Positions 7,419 to 13,314 of a stretch of DNA of 24,155 bases are shown here, in pieces. The stretch is taken from contig CAZDSF010000062.1 in assembly GCA_964508025.1 (NCBI GenBank), positions 1 through 24,155 on the forward strand. The letters are read 5' to 3'. Origin of the DNA: JAAZNO01 sp964508025. Lineage in GTDB: Bacteria; Chloroflexota; Anaerolineae; B4-G1; SLSP01. Position numbers and translations under genes: made by a program. Every line of letters starts with the position of its first letter. Within the stretch, counting starts at the first letter, position 1. Below the pieces are notes generated by a model. The model saw only the letters and a list, made by a program, of their open reading frames with translations, searched no databases and was not told the DNA's origin.

Positions 7419-8393
7419 TCACGGCTTCTCTGCGTACACACGCACAATCTGTTCTGCGAAATCGCGCAGACTCAGGCGCAGTGCATCCGGCTCCAGCACC
7501 TCTACGGCGCCGCCTAGCCCCAACAGCCGGGCGCGGGCAGTCTCCAGGTAATCGAAGAACAAGTCGAGGGTGAACCAGCCCTCCGCATCGGGCGGGCCGG
7601 CGTGAGCCAGCGCCTCGCGCGCGCCGCCGCCCAGGTGCAGTGGCAGCCATTCGAGCGCGCGCGGCGCGACGCGCACCCGCACGCGGAACTGCGCGCGCTC
7701 CTCGGCGCGCTCGGCGCACCACGCCTTCCAGAACGCTTCCAGCTCGAAGTCGGCGGGACGGGCAAAGCGTTCCCCCGTCAGACGCACATCCATGAACTCC
7801 GCCGCGCGCCGCGCCCGCACCCGGCCCTGGCAGGCAAAGACAAAATACCAGTCGCCGGACTTCGCCACCAGGCCATAAGCATCCGCCGTTTGCTCGATCT
7901 CGCCGGAGAAGACGGGGCGATATTTGAGCTGCACGCGGCGATCTTCCAGCACCGCTCGATGCAACGTCTTAAGATGCGGGGTCGGCCCTTCGGCGCGCTC
8001 CCACCCCACCGCGTCGAGGTAGAAACGCTGGCGCATCCGCTCCTCATCGCCGCGCCGGGCGGCGGGCAGCGCGGCGGCGAGCTTGAGCAGCGCGGCTTTG
8101 AGCTCCTGGCTCACGCCGAGCTCGGCCAGCGGCGCGGGAATGCTGAGCATGAAGAGCGCGCGCACCTCGCCCTCCGAAAGCCCCGTCAGGCTCGTGCGGT
8201 AGCGATCCACGAGCGCAAAGCCGCCCTCGCGCCCCTGCTCGGCATAGATGGGCACCCCTGCCATGCCCAGCGCCTCGATGTCGCGGTAAATCGTCCGCTC
8301 CGAGACTTCCAGCTCGGCGGCGAGCTCGCGAGCGGAGAGCTTCCCGCGCGTTTGCAGCAGCATCAGCAATGAGAGTAAGCGATCAGCGCGCAT
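7419..8393 (-). CDS. HTH-WYL transcriptional regulator (YafY/DeoR-like)
   Basis: DNA-binding regulator of 324 residues. The N-terminal winged helix (1-60) has RLLSLLMLLQ, then ELAAELEVSERTIYRDIEAL as the recognition helix and a wing GREGGFAL. The WYL ligand-binding domain follows at about 130-210, its signature seen as KSGDWYFVFACQG, and a C-terminal WCX-type extension ends at the stop. The start is set by domain alignment: it begins exactly at the HTH, but no Shine-Dalgarno site is visible and family B repeats come within 6 nt of the ATG. WYL regulators often control adjacent ligand-binding or detoxification genes. The GyrI-like gene at 9352, on the other side of the small four-helix gene, is the natural candidate target (inference). 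Confidence 0.93.
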   Translation of the reverse strand: MRADRLLSLLMLLQTRGKLSARELAAELEVSERTIYRDIEALGMAGVPIYAEQGREGGFALVDRYRTSLTGLSEGEVRALFMLSIPAPLAELGVSQELKAALLKLAAALPAARRGDEERMRQRFYLDAVGWERAEGPTPHLKTLHRAVLEDRRVQLKYRPVFSGEIEQTADAYGLVAKSGDWYFVFACQGRVRARRAAEFMDVRLTGERFARPADFELEAFWKAWCAERAEERAQFRVRVRVAPRALEWLPLHLGGGAREALAHAGPPDAEGWFTLDLFFDYLETARARLLGLGGAVEVLEPDALRLSLRDFAEQIVRVYAEKP

Positions 8394-8395
8394 TT

Positions 8396-8525
8396 TTGAA
8401 TGACCGGGGACCGGAGACCGATGACCGGAGACCGGTTTTGTTGTGGAGTGCAGCGTCTTATAGGCATCCGATCTTCGGGCTTCGGGCTTCCGTCCTCCGT
8501 CTTCCATCCTCCGGCTTCGGTCAAA
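8396..8525. repeat. ACCGGAGACCG family (B) repeat, WYL leader
   Basis: Degenerate 9-10-bp units such as GACCGGGGACCGGAGACCG (8401-8419), continuing as CTTCGGGCTTC / CCGTCCTCCGTCTTCC units to 8520. It ends just before the stop codon of the four-helix-bundle gene. No gene is seen. Confidence 0.85.
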
Positions 8526-9104
8526 ACGGAAGCGTGGAATCAATCTCATAAAGCACCTCATCATCTCGAACAGCAGGCTCGCCAACCAGCGATTTCTTGA
8601 ATGCCTGGAGTTTGAAGAACAACGTGCGGCTGAAGCGATAGGCTTCGCGCAAAGGGTAAATATGGGGAAAAAACCCCCGGTGTTAATTATTTTTTTAAAG
8701 GCAAACCGTAAAAAACAAATAGCAAAACCCNNNNNNNNNNTTCCATGTTTTTTTATAAACAAGTGGGGCTGTATCGATAGGCTTCGCGCAAAGGGGTAAG
8801 ATCGTGCAAATAACCCCGCTGGTGAATGAGATGTTGACAGGCAAACCGTCTCAATCAAAGAGCGAATCGCCATGCCCAGAAACCGCGCCTGTTCGGGATC
8901 ACTCTGCCCGGTAGAGCCTTCAGCAATATTGAGCGCAATACTGGTCGCCGCCCGTGTGATCTGGCTCTTGAGGTTGTATTCCTCAAAACGCGGCAAGGAC
9001 TCACTCAGTGCATAGATCATGTTGGTATATTCAAGCGCAAGCTGCCAGACTTCGAGATTCTCGAACTTGTATCCCCTGGCTTCCTCCCCAATAGATATCC
9101 TCAC
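8521..9104 (-). CDS. Four-helix-bundle (S23/IVS-type) protein, split by a contig join
   Basis: Small helical protein of the family first seen in 23S rRNA intervening sequences; its function is unknown. Codons from the GTG at 9104 give FENLEVWQLALEYTNMIYAL, then TRAATSIALNIAEGSTGQ and ARFLGMAIRSLIETV, all hallmark segments. After that the frame is lost. One T fewer in the homopolymer at 8843-8845 (minus strand TTT) would give ETVACQHLIHQRGYLHDL, the expected next helix. The C-terminal part (REAYRFSRTLFFKLQAFKKS to the TGA at 8521) lies on the other side of a 10-N gap, and the flanks of the gap overlap each other. The intact gene would be about 130-140 residues. No Shine-Dalgarno site is seen before the GTG; family B repeat comes within a few bases. 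Confidence 0.8.
8731..8740. other. Assembly gap (10 N) between overlapping contig ends
   Basis: The sequence GATAGGCTTCGCGCAAAGGG occurs at 8638-8657 and again from about 8777, and GGCAAACCGT occurs on both sides (8700-8709 and 8840-8849). The left copy between them is corrupted by long A, T and C runs. This looks like a duplicated, low-quality contig end and not a biological repeat. Confidence 0.85.
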
Positions 9105-9107
9105 TGA

Positions 9108-9203
9108 GATGACCGAAGACCGGGGACGGAAGACCGAGCAGAAAAATACCGGTCATCGGTCTTCGGTCCTATTGTACGTCTTCCGTCTTCGGTCCTATTG
9201 TAC
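9108..9203. repeat. ACCGAAGACCG family (B) repeat with a 19-bp direct repeat
   Basis: Forward ACCGAAGACCG units (9112-9145) face inverted CGGTCTTCGGT units (9151-9193), so a hairpin can form. GTCTTCGGTCCTATTGTAC occurs exactly at 9159-9177 and 9185-9203. A further family B block lies at 9262-9320, in the presumed untranslated leader of the GyrI-like gene. Confidence 0.85.
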
Positions 9204-9211
9204 CACAAAAC

Positions 9212-9246
9212 TATGACACTAGATGTCATACTTAAAAGTGTATACT
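9212..9246 (+). promoter_or_regulatory. Inverted-repeat operator candidate upstream of GyrI-like gene
   Basis: TATGACA (9212-9218), a 5-nt spacer, then TGTCATA (9224-9230) form a perfect 7-bp dyad with 12-bp centre spacing, the geometry of a dimeric HTH site. A -10-like TATACT follows at 9241-9246, with no clear -35 at 17 nt. It sits in the only short stretch here that is not repeat. Binding by the WYL protein is an inference. Confidence 0.5.
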
Positions 9247-9351
9247 AAGCACAGATTGAAGACAGAGACCGGTCAAAAATCACAAATTCACCGGTCATCG
9301 GTCTTCGGTCATCGGTCAGATAAACATCAAATCACGGTTAAGGAGAGAACA

Positions 9352-9822
9352 ATGAATGCAAATGAAGTCCGTATCGTCAAGCTGGAGCCGCTGCGCGCGG
9401 CGCGATTTCACGGTTATGGGGAAGGGCCGGAGGGGATCGCCTGGGAGAAGCTCGCGGCGTGGGCGCAGCCGAAAGGACTGCTCGATTTCAGCGTGGCGCA
9501 CCGCATCTTCGGCTTCAACAACCCGAATCCCGCGCCCGGCAGCCCGAACTACGGCTACGAGTATTGGCTCACGGTGACGCCGGAGGAAACGGAAGGGGAA
9601 AATGTGGAAATCATCGAATTCCCCGGCGGGCTGTACGCCGTAGCACGCTGCGAAGTCCGCGCGCCGTGGGAAGACATCCCCGCCGCGTGGCAGCAGCTCG
9701 TCGCCTGGCGCGAGAACAGCCCGTACAAAGCGGCGCACCATCAATGGCTGGAGCAGCGCATCCGCGTGGCACAGCCCGGCGCAAACTTCGATCTCGACCT
9801 GTACCTGCCCATCGCGGAATAA
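9352..9822 (+). CDS. GyrI-like / effector-binding-domain protein
   Basis: Stand-alone small-molecule-binding protein, 156 residues, of the GyrI-like (AraC effector-binding, Cass2-like) fold. Seen: the opening strand RIVKLEPLRAARFHGYGEGP; FGFNNPNPAPGSPNYGYEYWLTV (68-90), where the Glu of YEYW corresponds to the acidic residue many relatives use to bind cationic drugs; the second-repeat strand VEIIEFPGGLYAVARCE; and a closing WLEQR helix followed by DLDLYLPIAE. AAGGAG lies 6-7 nt before the ATG; an upstream in-frame ATG at 9223 is rejected because it would translate family B repeat. Genes of this type are often partnered with WYL or MerR regulators. Drug sequestration or sensing is likely but not shown. 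Confidence 0.87.
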   Translation: MNANEVRIVKLEPLRAARFHGYGEGPEGIAWEKLAAWAQPKGLLDFSVAHRIFGFNNPNPAPGSPNYGYEYWLTVTPEETEGENVEIIEFPGGLYAVARCEVRAPWEDIPAAWQQLVAWRENSPYKAAHHQWLEQRIRVAQPGANFDLDLYLPIAE

Positions 9823-9833
9823 ACCCCGTTCGT

Positions 9834-9870
9834 AGAGAGCGGTGAGTAGTACACCTGCTCACTGCTCTCT
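9834..9870 (+). terminator. Hairpin between GyrI-like and GNAT genes
   Basis: AGAGAGCGGTGAG (9834-9846) pairs with CTCACTGCTCTCT (9858-9870) over 13 bp with one G-U pair and an 11-nt loop, 12 nt after the upstream stop codon. There is no U-run after it, so attenuation or mRNA end protection is as likely as termination. Confidence 0.5.
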
Positions 9871-9902
9871 ACTCACCTGTTACCATTCTTGAGGGAGACT
9901 TG

Positions 9903-10370
9903 ATGAATACCACTATCACACTGCAAAAAGCCACCGCGCGCGATGCGGCAGCGCTGGCGGAGATCTCGAAGCGCGCTTTCGACAGCGACGTGGACTGCGG
10001 CGCGCCCGGCCCCGGCGGGCCGCCCGGCTACGATTCGACGCAATGGCAGCGCGACATTATGAAACATGGCGATTATTACAAGATTCTGCACGGCGGGCGC
10101 ATCGTGGGCGGGCTGATTGTGTTCCGCAAAGCGCCGCGCGAATACGAGCTGGGCCGCATCTTCATTGACCCGGACGTGCAAGGGCAGGGCATCGGCGCGC
10201 AAGCGATGGCGTTGATGGAAGCCGCATATCCGCTGGCGAAAACCTGGACGCTCGATACGCCCACCTGGAACACGCGCACGAACCGCTTCTATCCGAAGCT
10301 GGGCTACGTCAAGACCGGCGAGCGCGGCGAGGATGGTTTTTATCGCAAGACCATGAACGCTGCCGCGTAG
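9903..10370 (+). CDS. GNAT-family N-acetyltransferase
   Basis: Acetyl-CoA-dependent acyltransferase of 155 residues, the usual single-domain GNAT length. Seen: the N-terminal strand-helix TLQKATARDAAALAEISKRAF, then RIFIDPDVQGQGIGAQAMALME, which is motif A with the QxxGxG acetyl-CoA pyrophosphate loop (QGQGIG at about 96-101), and the closing motif B NRFYPKLGYVKTGE. The acceptor substrate is unknown. GAGGGAG ends 5 nt before the ATG at 9903; a TTG one codon earlier is less well spaced. It follows the GyrI-like gene by 80 nt on the same strand and may be co-transcribed, with a hairpin in between. Confidence 0.92.
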   Translation: MNTTITLQKATARDAAALAEISKRAFDSDVDCGAPGPGGPPGYDSTQWQRDIMKHGDYYKILHGGRIVGGLIVFRKAPREYELGRIFIDPDVQGQGIGAQAMALMEAAYPLAKTWTLDTPTWNTRTNRFYPKLGYVKTGERGEDGFYRKTMNAAA

Positions 10371-10384
10371 AAACGCAGCATTCT

Positions 10385-10427
10385 GCGTGTTTTTGCGCCG
10401 ACGCGAGGCGTCGGCGCAAAAACACGC
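10385..10427. repeat. Perfect 20-bp palindrome with 3-nt loop between convergent genes
   Basis: GCGTGTTTTTGCGCCGACGC (10385-10404), GAG, then its exact reverse complement (10408-10427). In RNA from either strand the U-run lies before and the A-run after the GC stem, the reverse of an ordinary intrinsic terminator. A smaller dyad ACGCAG/CTGCGT sits just upstream (about 10372-10388). It may still terminate transcription or block read-through between GNAT and Nudix. Confidence 0.85.
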
Positions 10428-10466
10428 TATTCATCCGTTGAAGCAACTTGAACTGCTGCGTCGCAG

Positions 10467-11048
10467 CTACGGACGCCACATCCGTTCCAGAAACAGTATC
10501 CCCAGATACACCTTGAGATCCACCACTTTTCCTGTCGCAACCTGAGCAGCGAGCCACGCCCGCGCAGAGGCGAGCGGCACGGCGTAGACGCGCAACGCCT
10601 CGCCCTCCACCGCGATGCCGCGCGCGCCGGGCAGCGCGTAGACCTCATCCGCGCCGGTGGGGTCGGCAGGGCCGTGCAGTCCTTTGGCCCAGCAGAGCGT
10701 GTTGCGCTCATCGGTCACGCCGGGAAGCCAGGTGCCCGCGCCGATGATCTCGACCTCGGCGCAGGTGTAGCCCGTTTCCTCCGCCAGCTCGCGGCGAGCG
10801 GCGGCGAGCGGCGCATCATCCGCTCCTGTGTCGCCCACCAGCCCGGCAGGCAGCTCGATGACGGGGCGCCCCACGGGAATGCGAAACTGCTCGACCAGCA
10901 ACAGTTTGCGCTCCGGCGTCGCCGCGATGATGGTGACGCCTTCGACGGCGGCGGGCCGGCGCACGTACTCCCATCCGCTCGCATGGCGGTAGAAGTGCAG
11001 AAAACGCCCGGCGTAAATCAGTTTTGCTTCAATGTTGTCCATCTTCAT
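10467..11048 (-). CDS. Nudix hydrolase, ADP-ribose pyrophosphatase type
   Basis: Should hydrolyse ADP-ribose or a related nucleoside-diphosphate sugar to AMP plus sugar phosphate. About 193 residues. Seen: an N-terminal strand domain (AKLIYAGRFLHFYRH...WEYVRRP) like the dimerising part of NUDT5/TrgB-type enzymes, VEGVTIIAATPERKLLLVEQFR, the ELPAGLV signature (65-71) and a Nudix box ending RRELAEETGY (85-94, metal ligands E87, E90 and E91). The stretch between PAGLV and RREL is about 3 residues longer than in NUDT5 and has Asp where the first box Glu is expected. Start choice (ATG at 11048 or 11042) is uncertain because repeat abuts the start and no Shine-Dalgarno site is seen. Confidence 0.9.
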   Translation of the reverse strand: MKMDNIEAKLIYAGRFLHFYRHASGWEYVRRPAAVEGVTIIAATPERKLLLVEQFRIPVGRPVIELPAGLVGDTGADDAPLAAARRELAEETGYTCAEVEIIGAGTWLPGVTDERNTLCWAKGLHGPADPTGADEVYALPGARGIAVEGEALRVYAVPLASARAWLAAQVATGKVVDLKVYLGILFLERMWRP

Positions 11049-11049
11049 G

Positions 11050-11194
11050 AAGTAAGGGAGTAAGGGAGTAAGNNNNNNNNNNNNNNNNNNNNNNNNNNNN
11101 NNNNNNNNNNNNNNNNNNNNNNNNNNNNNNNNNNNNNNNNNNNNNNNNNNNNNNNNNNNNNNNNNNNNNNNNAGTAAGGGAGTAAGGGAGTAAG
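11050..11194. repeat. GGGAGTAA tandem repeat interrupted by a 100-N gap
   Basis: AGTAAGGG 8-bp units run into the N block (11073-11172) from the left and out of it on the right in the same register. The assembler evidently failed inside this array, so its true length is unknown. Confidence 0.92.
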
Positions 11195-11208
11195 AAGTAT
11201 TCCCCGTC

Positions 11209-11262
11209 ACCCGTTACCCATCACCAGCAACTAGCAACTAGTAACCCGCAACTAGCAACCAG
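11209..11262. repeat. Family A-type repeat (CAACTAG / CAACCAG units)
   Basis: CCCGTTACCCATCACC then AGCAACTAGCAACTAGTAACC-like units, ending 3 nt before the stop of the Pro/Gln-rich membrane protein. Relative to the next downstream gene (Nudix) these units are in the opposite orientation to those in the GH13 and acyl-CoA synthetase leaders. Confidence 0.85.
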
Positions 11263-11264
11263 TT

Positions 11265-12017
11265 TCACCCATGCGGATAGTGGCGCACCTGGCCCTCGCC
11301 GCGCCGCTTTTCGAGCCGGTCGCCGATGTCCCAATCGGGCATGGCGCGCATCCGCTTGACCTTGCCATTGCTGCGGCGGACGTAGGCATAGGCGACGTTG
11401 CGCCAGTGCCAGTCGCCGTCGCCATCGTCCACGCGCTCGCGCTCGATGCGAATGTCAATGATCGTGCCTTGCCAATTGGAAGAGAGCATGGCGATCATCA
11501 GGATCATACTCAGGAACGCCGCCAATCCCACCCCGGCCACCGCCATGAGCTCCTGATCGGCAACGAAGTAGATGACCACCGCGATAATCGTCCAGATCAC
11601 AGCCCAGGCGATGAAGTAGAGCAGCCATTTGCCGCAGCCGCCGCTCTTTTCTGCCTGCGGCTGAGGTTGAGCGGGGCGAGGTTGGGGATGAGCCTGATAC
11701 GATGATTGTACGGGCGCCGGCTGCATCTGCGGCGGTGCGGGACGCGCTTGAGACTGCGGCTGGACTTGCAGCTGCGGCGCGACGCTGGGCGGCGGTGGCG
11801 GCGGCGGCGCCTGCTGTGGCGGTTGCGAGGCGCGCCACTGTCCCTCGTGGAACACAAACCACTGCCCGGTCTGCTCCTGCAACATCCACAGCCGGCCCCA
11901 TGGATCGGTCACACGGAGCTGCGCCAGCTCCGCGCGGTATTGCTCCGGCGACAGCACGCCGCGTTGGCGCTGATCTTCGAGAAAACGAAAGCGTTGTTCA
12001 GCTTCAGTGAAATTCAT
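11265..12017 (-). CDS. Pro/Gln-rich membrane protein with SHOCT-like N-terminus
   Basis: No firm family. Of 250 residues, 1-60 are a helical pair (FRFLEDQRQRGVLSPEQYRAEL, SHOCT-like) followed by a WGRLWMLQEQTGQWFVFHEGQW segment that resembles a small Trp-rich binding module. Residues 62-125 are Pro/Gln low complexity. Two transmembrane helices follow at about 130-152 (KWLLYFIAWAVIWTIIAVVIYFV) and 157-178, then a soluble tail (NWQGTIIDIRIERERVDDGDGDWHWRNVAYAYV) that looks like an all-beta domain. Topology is probably both ends cytoplasmic (inference). The start has GAGGG 4 nt upstream. A scaffold or sensor role is a guess only. Confidence 0.75.
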   Translation of the reverse strand: MNFTEAEQRFRFLEDQRQRGVLSPEQYRAELAQLRVTDPWGRLWMLQEQTGQWFVFHEGQWRASQPPQQAPPPPPPPSVAPQLQVQPQSQARPAPPQMQPAPVQSSYQAHPQPRPAQPQPQAEKSGGCGKWLLYFIAWAVIWTIIAVVIYFVADQELMAVAGVGLAAFLSMILMIAMLSSNWQGTIIDIRIERERVDDGDGDWHWRNVAYAYVRRSNGKVKRMRAMPDWDIGDRLEKRRGEGQVRHYPHG

Positions 12018-12080
12018 CTAGCCCTCTGAGAATAGGATTTTTGAGCCGTGGTTACTACGGACGCTGACCAACAACAGCAG

Positions 12081-12281
12081 TCACCGCCCCCGCTGTTGCA
12101 TCACCTGGATGAAGTATGCCACCGAGCGGTCATACGTGCGCTCGGCTTCGGCTGGGAAGAAGCAACCGGGAATTTCGCCGTGGCTGCGGTGATAAGCCAC
12201 ACATTCGCAGCACAATCCGCGCCGCGAGCAGGGGTACGAACAGCTACAGGACTTCTTGTTTTCGGCTTGTTTGCATTCCAT
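12081..12281 (-). CDS. Small Cys-rich cytosolic protein, DUF6485 type
   Basis: 66 residues with eight cysteines: C3, C12, C14, C18, C24, C25, C27 and C40. The pattern CSCSYPCSRRGLCCECVAYHR followed by GEIPGCFFPAEAERTYDRS matches my memory of the DUF6485 family, small proteins of unknown function common in anaerobes. The cysteine spacing suggests a zinc- or iron-sulfur-binding knuckle. GGAG lies about 10 nt before the ATG. It is monocistronic on the minus strand, between the pyruvate-kinase-C-like gene and the Pro/Gln-rich membrane protein gene. Confidence 0.85.
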   Translation of the reverse strand: MECKQAENKKSCSCSYPCSRRGLCCECVAYHRSHGEIPGCFFPAEAERTYDRSVAYFIQVMQQRGR

Positions 12282-12327
12282 ACGCGATTCACTCCAAATT
12301 GTGTGTTTACAATGAGATCCACTTCAA

Positions 12328-12432
12328 GGGCTGACCGAAGACGGGGGACCGACGACCGGTTGCCCAAACTTCTTCGGTTATCGGTCGCCAGCCATCCACT
12401 ATCGGTCCTCCGTCATCGGTCTTCGGTCAAGG
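12328..12432. repeat. ACCGAAGACCG family (B) repeat with terminal inverted copies
   Basis: It begins with TGACCGAAGAC and ends with GTCTTCGGTCA, exact reverse complements, with degenerate units in both orientations between. It lies immediately downstream of the pyruvate-kinase-C-like gene (stop at 12441), where a hairpin could act as a terminator. Confidence 0.85.
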
Positions 12433-12440
12433 CAAGGCCT

Positions 12441-13031
12441 TCATAAAAACGCCGGATGCTTCGGCGACGGCATACACACAATCTCCAACGGCTTGAGCTC
12501 GAAGAGCGTCTGCGCATTGGCAGGGATGAGAATCACCGCCGTATCTGTGCCCTGCTTCGCCCCGGCAATGACGAGCACCGGCGCCTGGGTGGAGACCAGC
12601 CCGGCATCCGCCGCCATGAGCGAGATCTCGAAAGCCACCTTCATCCCCTGGCCGAAGAGGCGCAACGTCTGCGCCATGATCTCATCCACCTGATAGGTGC
12701 CCCACAATTTGCGCACGGCCCGCCCCACCCCGCCGAAGGCGTGTTGACCGGTGAACACTTTGACGCCCAGCTCCGCCAGGCGCGCCGCGTTCTCCGGCGT
12801 GAGGTCTTGCACATCCGGCCCAAGAAAGCCCGCCGAGTGCGTTACCGCAACGATCTCGAAGCCCGGCAACAGCTCCGCCGCGCGCACGCCTGTCGCGCCG
12901 GTGCTGGTCGCCACAATGGCCTTGCGGATTCCCAGCGCCTCGGCCCGCGCCCGCGCCAACTCCAAAACCCGGTCGGTGTTCTCCCCGCCCGGTCGCGCAA
13001 AATACACCGTTTGAAGCACGAGTTCGTTCAT
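12441..13031 (-). CDS. Stand-alone pyruvate kinase C-terminal (PK_C) domain protein
   Basis: 196 residues forming one alpha/beta domain like the allosteric C-terminal domain of pyruvate kinase, with no catalytic barrel. Seen: VLQTVYFARPGGENTDRVLELARARA, IVATSTGATGVRAAELL, VTHSAGFLGPDVQ, TGQHAFGGVGRAVRK and AGAKQGTDTAVILIPANAQ. This is the conserved COG1751-like family found in archaea and anaerobic bacteria; its function is unknown, and the THS and STG loops suggest phosphate or nucleotide binding. AGGAGG lies 8 nt before the ATG at 13031. An upstream extension to 13247 would translate intergenic repeat and is rejected. Confidence 0.9.
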   Translation of the reverse strand: MNELVLQTVYFARPGGENTDRVLELARARAEALGIRKAIVATSTGATGVRAAELLPGFEIVAVTHSAGFLGPDVQDLTPENAARLAELGVKVFTGQHAFGGVGRAVRKLWGTYQVDEIMAQTLRLFGQGMKVAFEISLMAADAGLVSTQAPVLVIAGAKQGTDTAVILIPANAQTLFELKPLEIVCMPSPKHPAFL

Positions 13032-13049
13032 GGAAAATGCCTCCTGAAA

Positions 13050-13314
13050 CGTGATGGGTGATGGGTGATGGGTAACGAGTAATGCGTAATGCGTAATGCG
13101 TAATGCGTAAAGTGTGTCACGCATCTGCACAAGACTACGCAATGACTGGCCCAGAAGCAGTTCTGAACGCAGATTTCGCGGATTTGCGCGGATTTTTTCC
13201 TTCTGATCAGCGAAAATCTGCATCCCTCCGCGTTTATCTGCGTTCAAATGTACTTGGCTGCATAAGTCCTGTGCAGTACGCAGTACGTATTACGTATTAC
13301 GTATTACGTATTTT
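13050..13314. repeat. Three stacked repeat tracts between PK_C and zinc-ribbon genes
   Basis: No gene is seen in the 272-nt spacer. It holds (GTGATGG)n then (GTAATGC)n at 13050-13110, family H units of the CGCAGATTTCGCGGATTTG type at 13165-13245, and (TACGTAT)n at 13277-13312. The last tract supplies the final codons and TAA stop of the zinc-ribbon gene ending at 13304. Confidence 0.88.

Noticed and set aside
6104..7447. Long minus-strand open frame opposite the acyl-CoA synthetase
   Set aside because: His/Arg-rich translation typical of the antisense of a GC-rich gene. The plus strand has full-length family homology.
8600..8880. Tandem duplication within the four-helix-bundle gene
   Set aside because: The second copy is corrupted by homopolymers and abuts N bases, so a duplicated contig end is the simpler explanation.
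9223..9351. N-terminal extension of the GyrI-like protein from ATG 9223
   Set aside because: It encodes family B repeat, with no ribosome-binding site. ATG 9352 has AAGGAG.
12441..13247. N-terminal 72-residue extension of the PK_C-like protein
   Set aside because: It would translate intergenic repeats. The internal ATG at 13031 has AGGAGG at good spacing and matches the family N-terminus.
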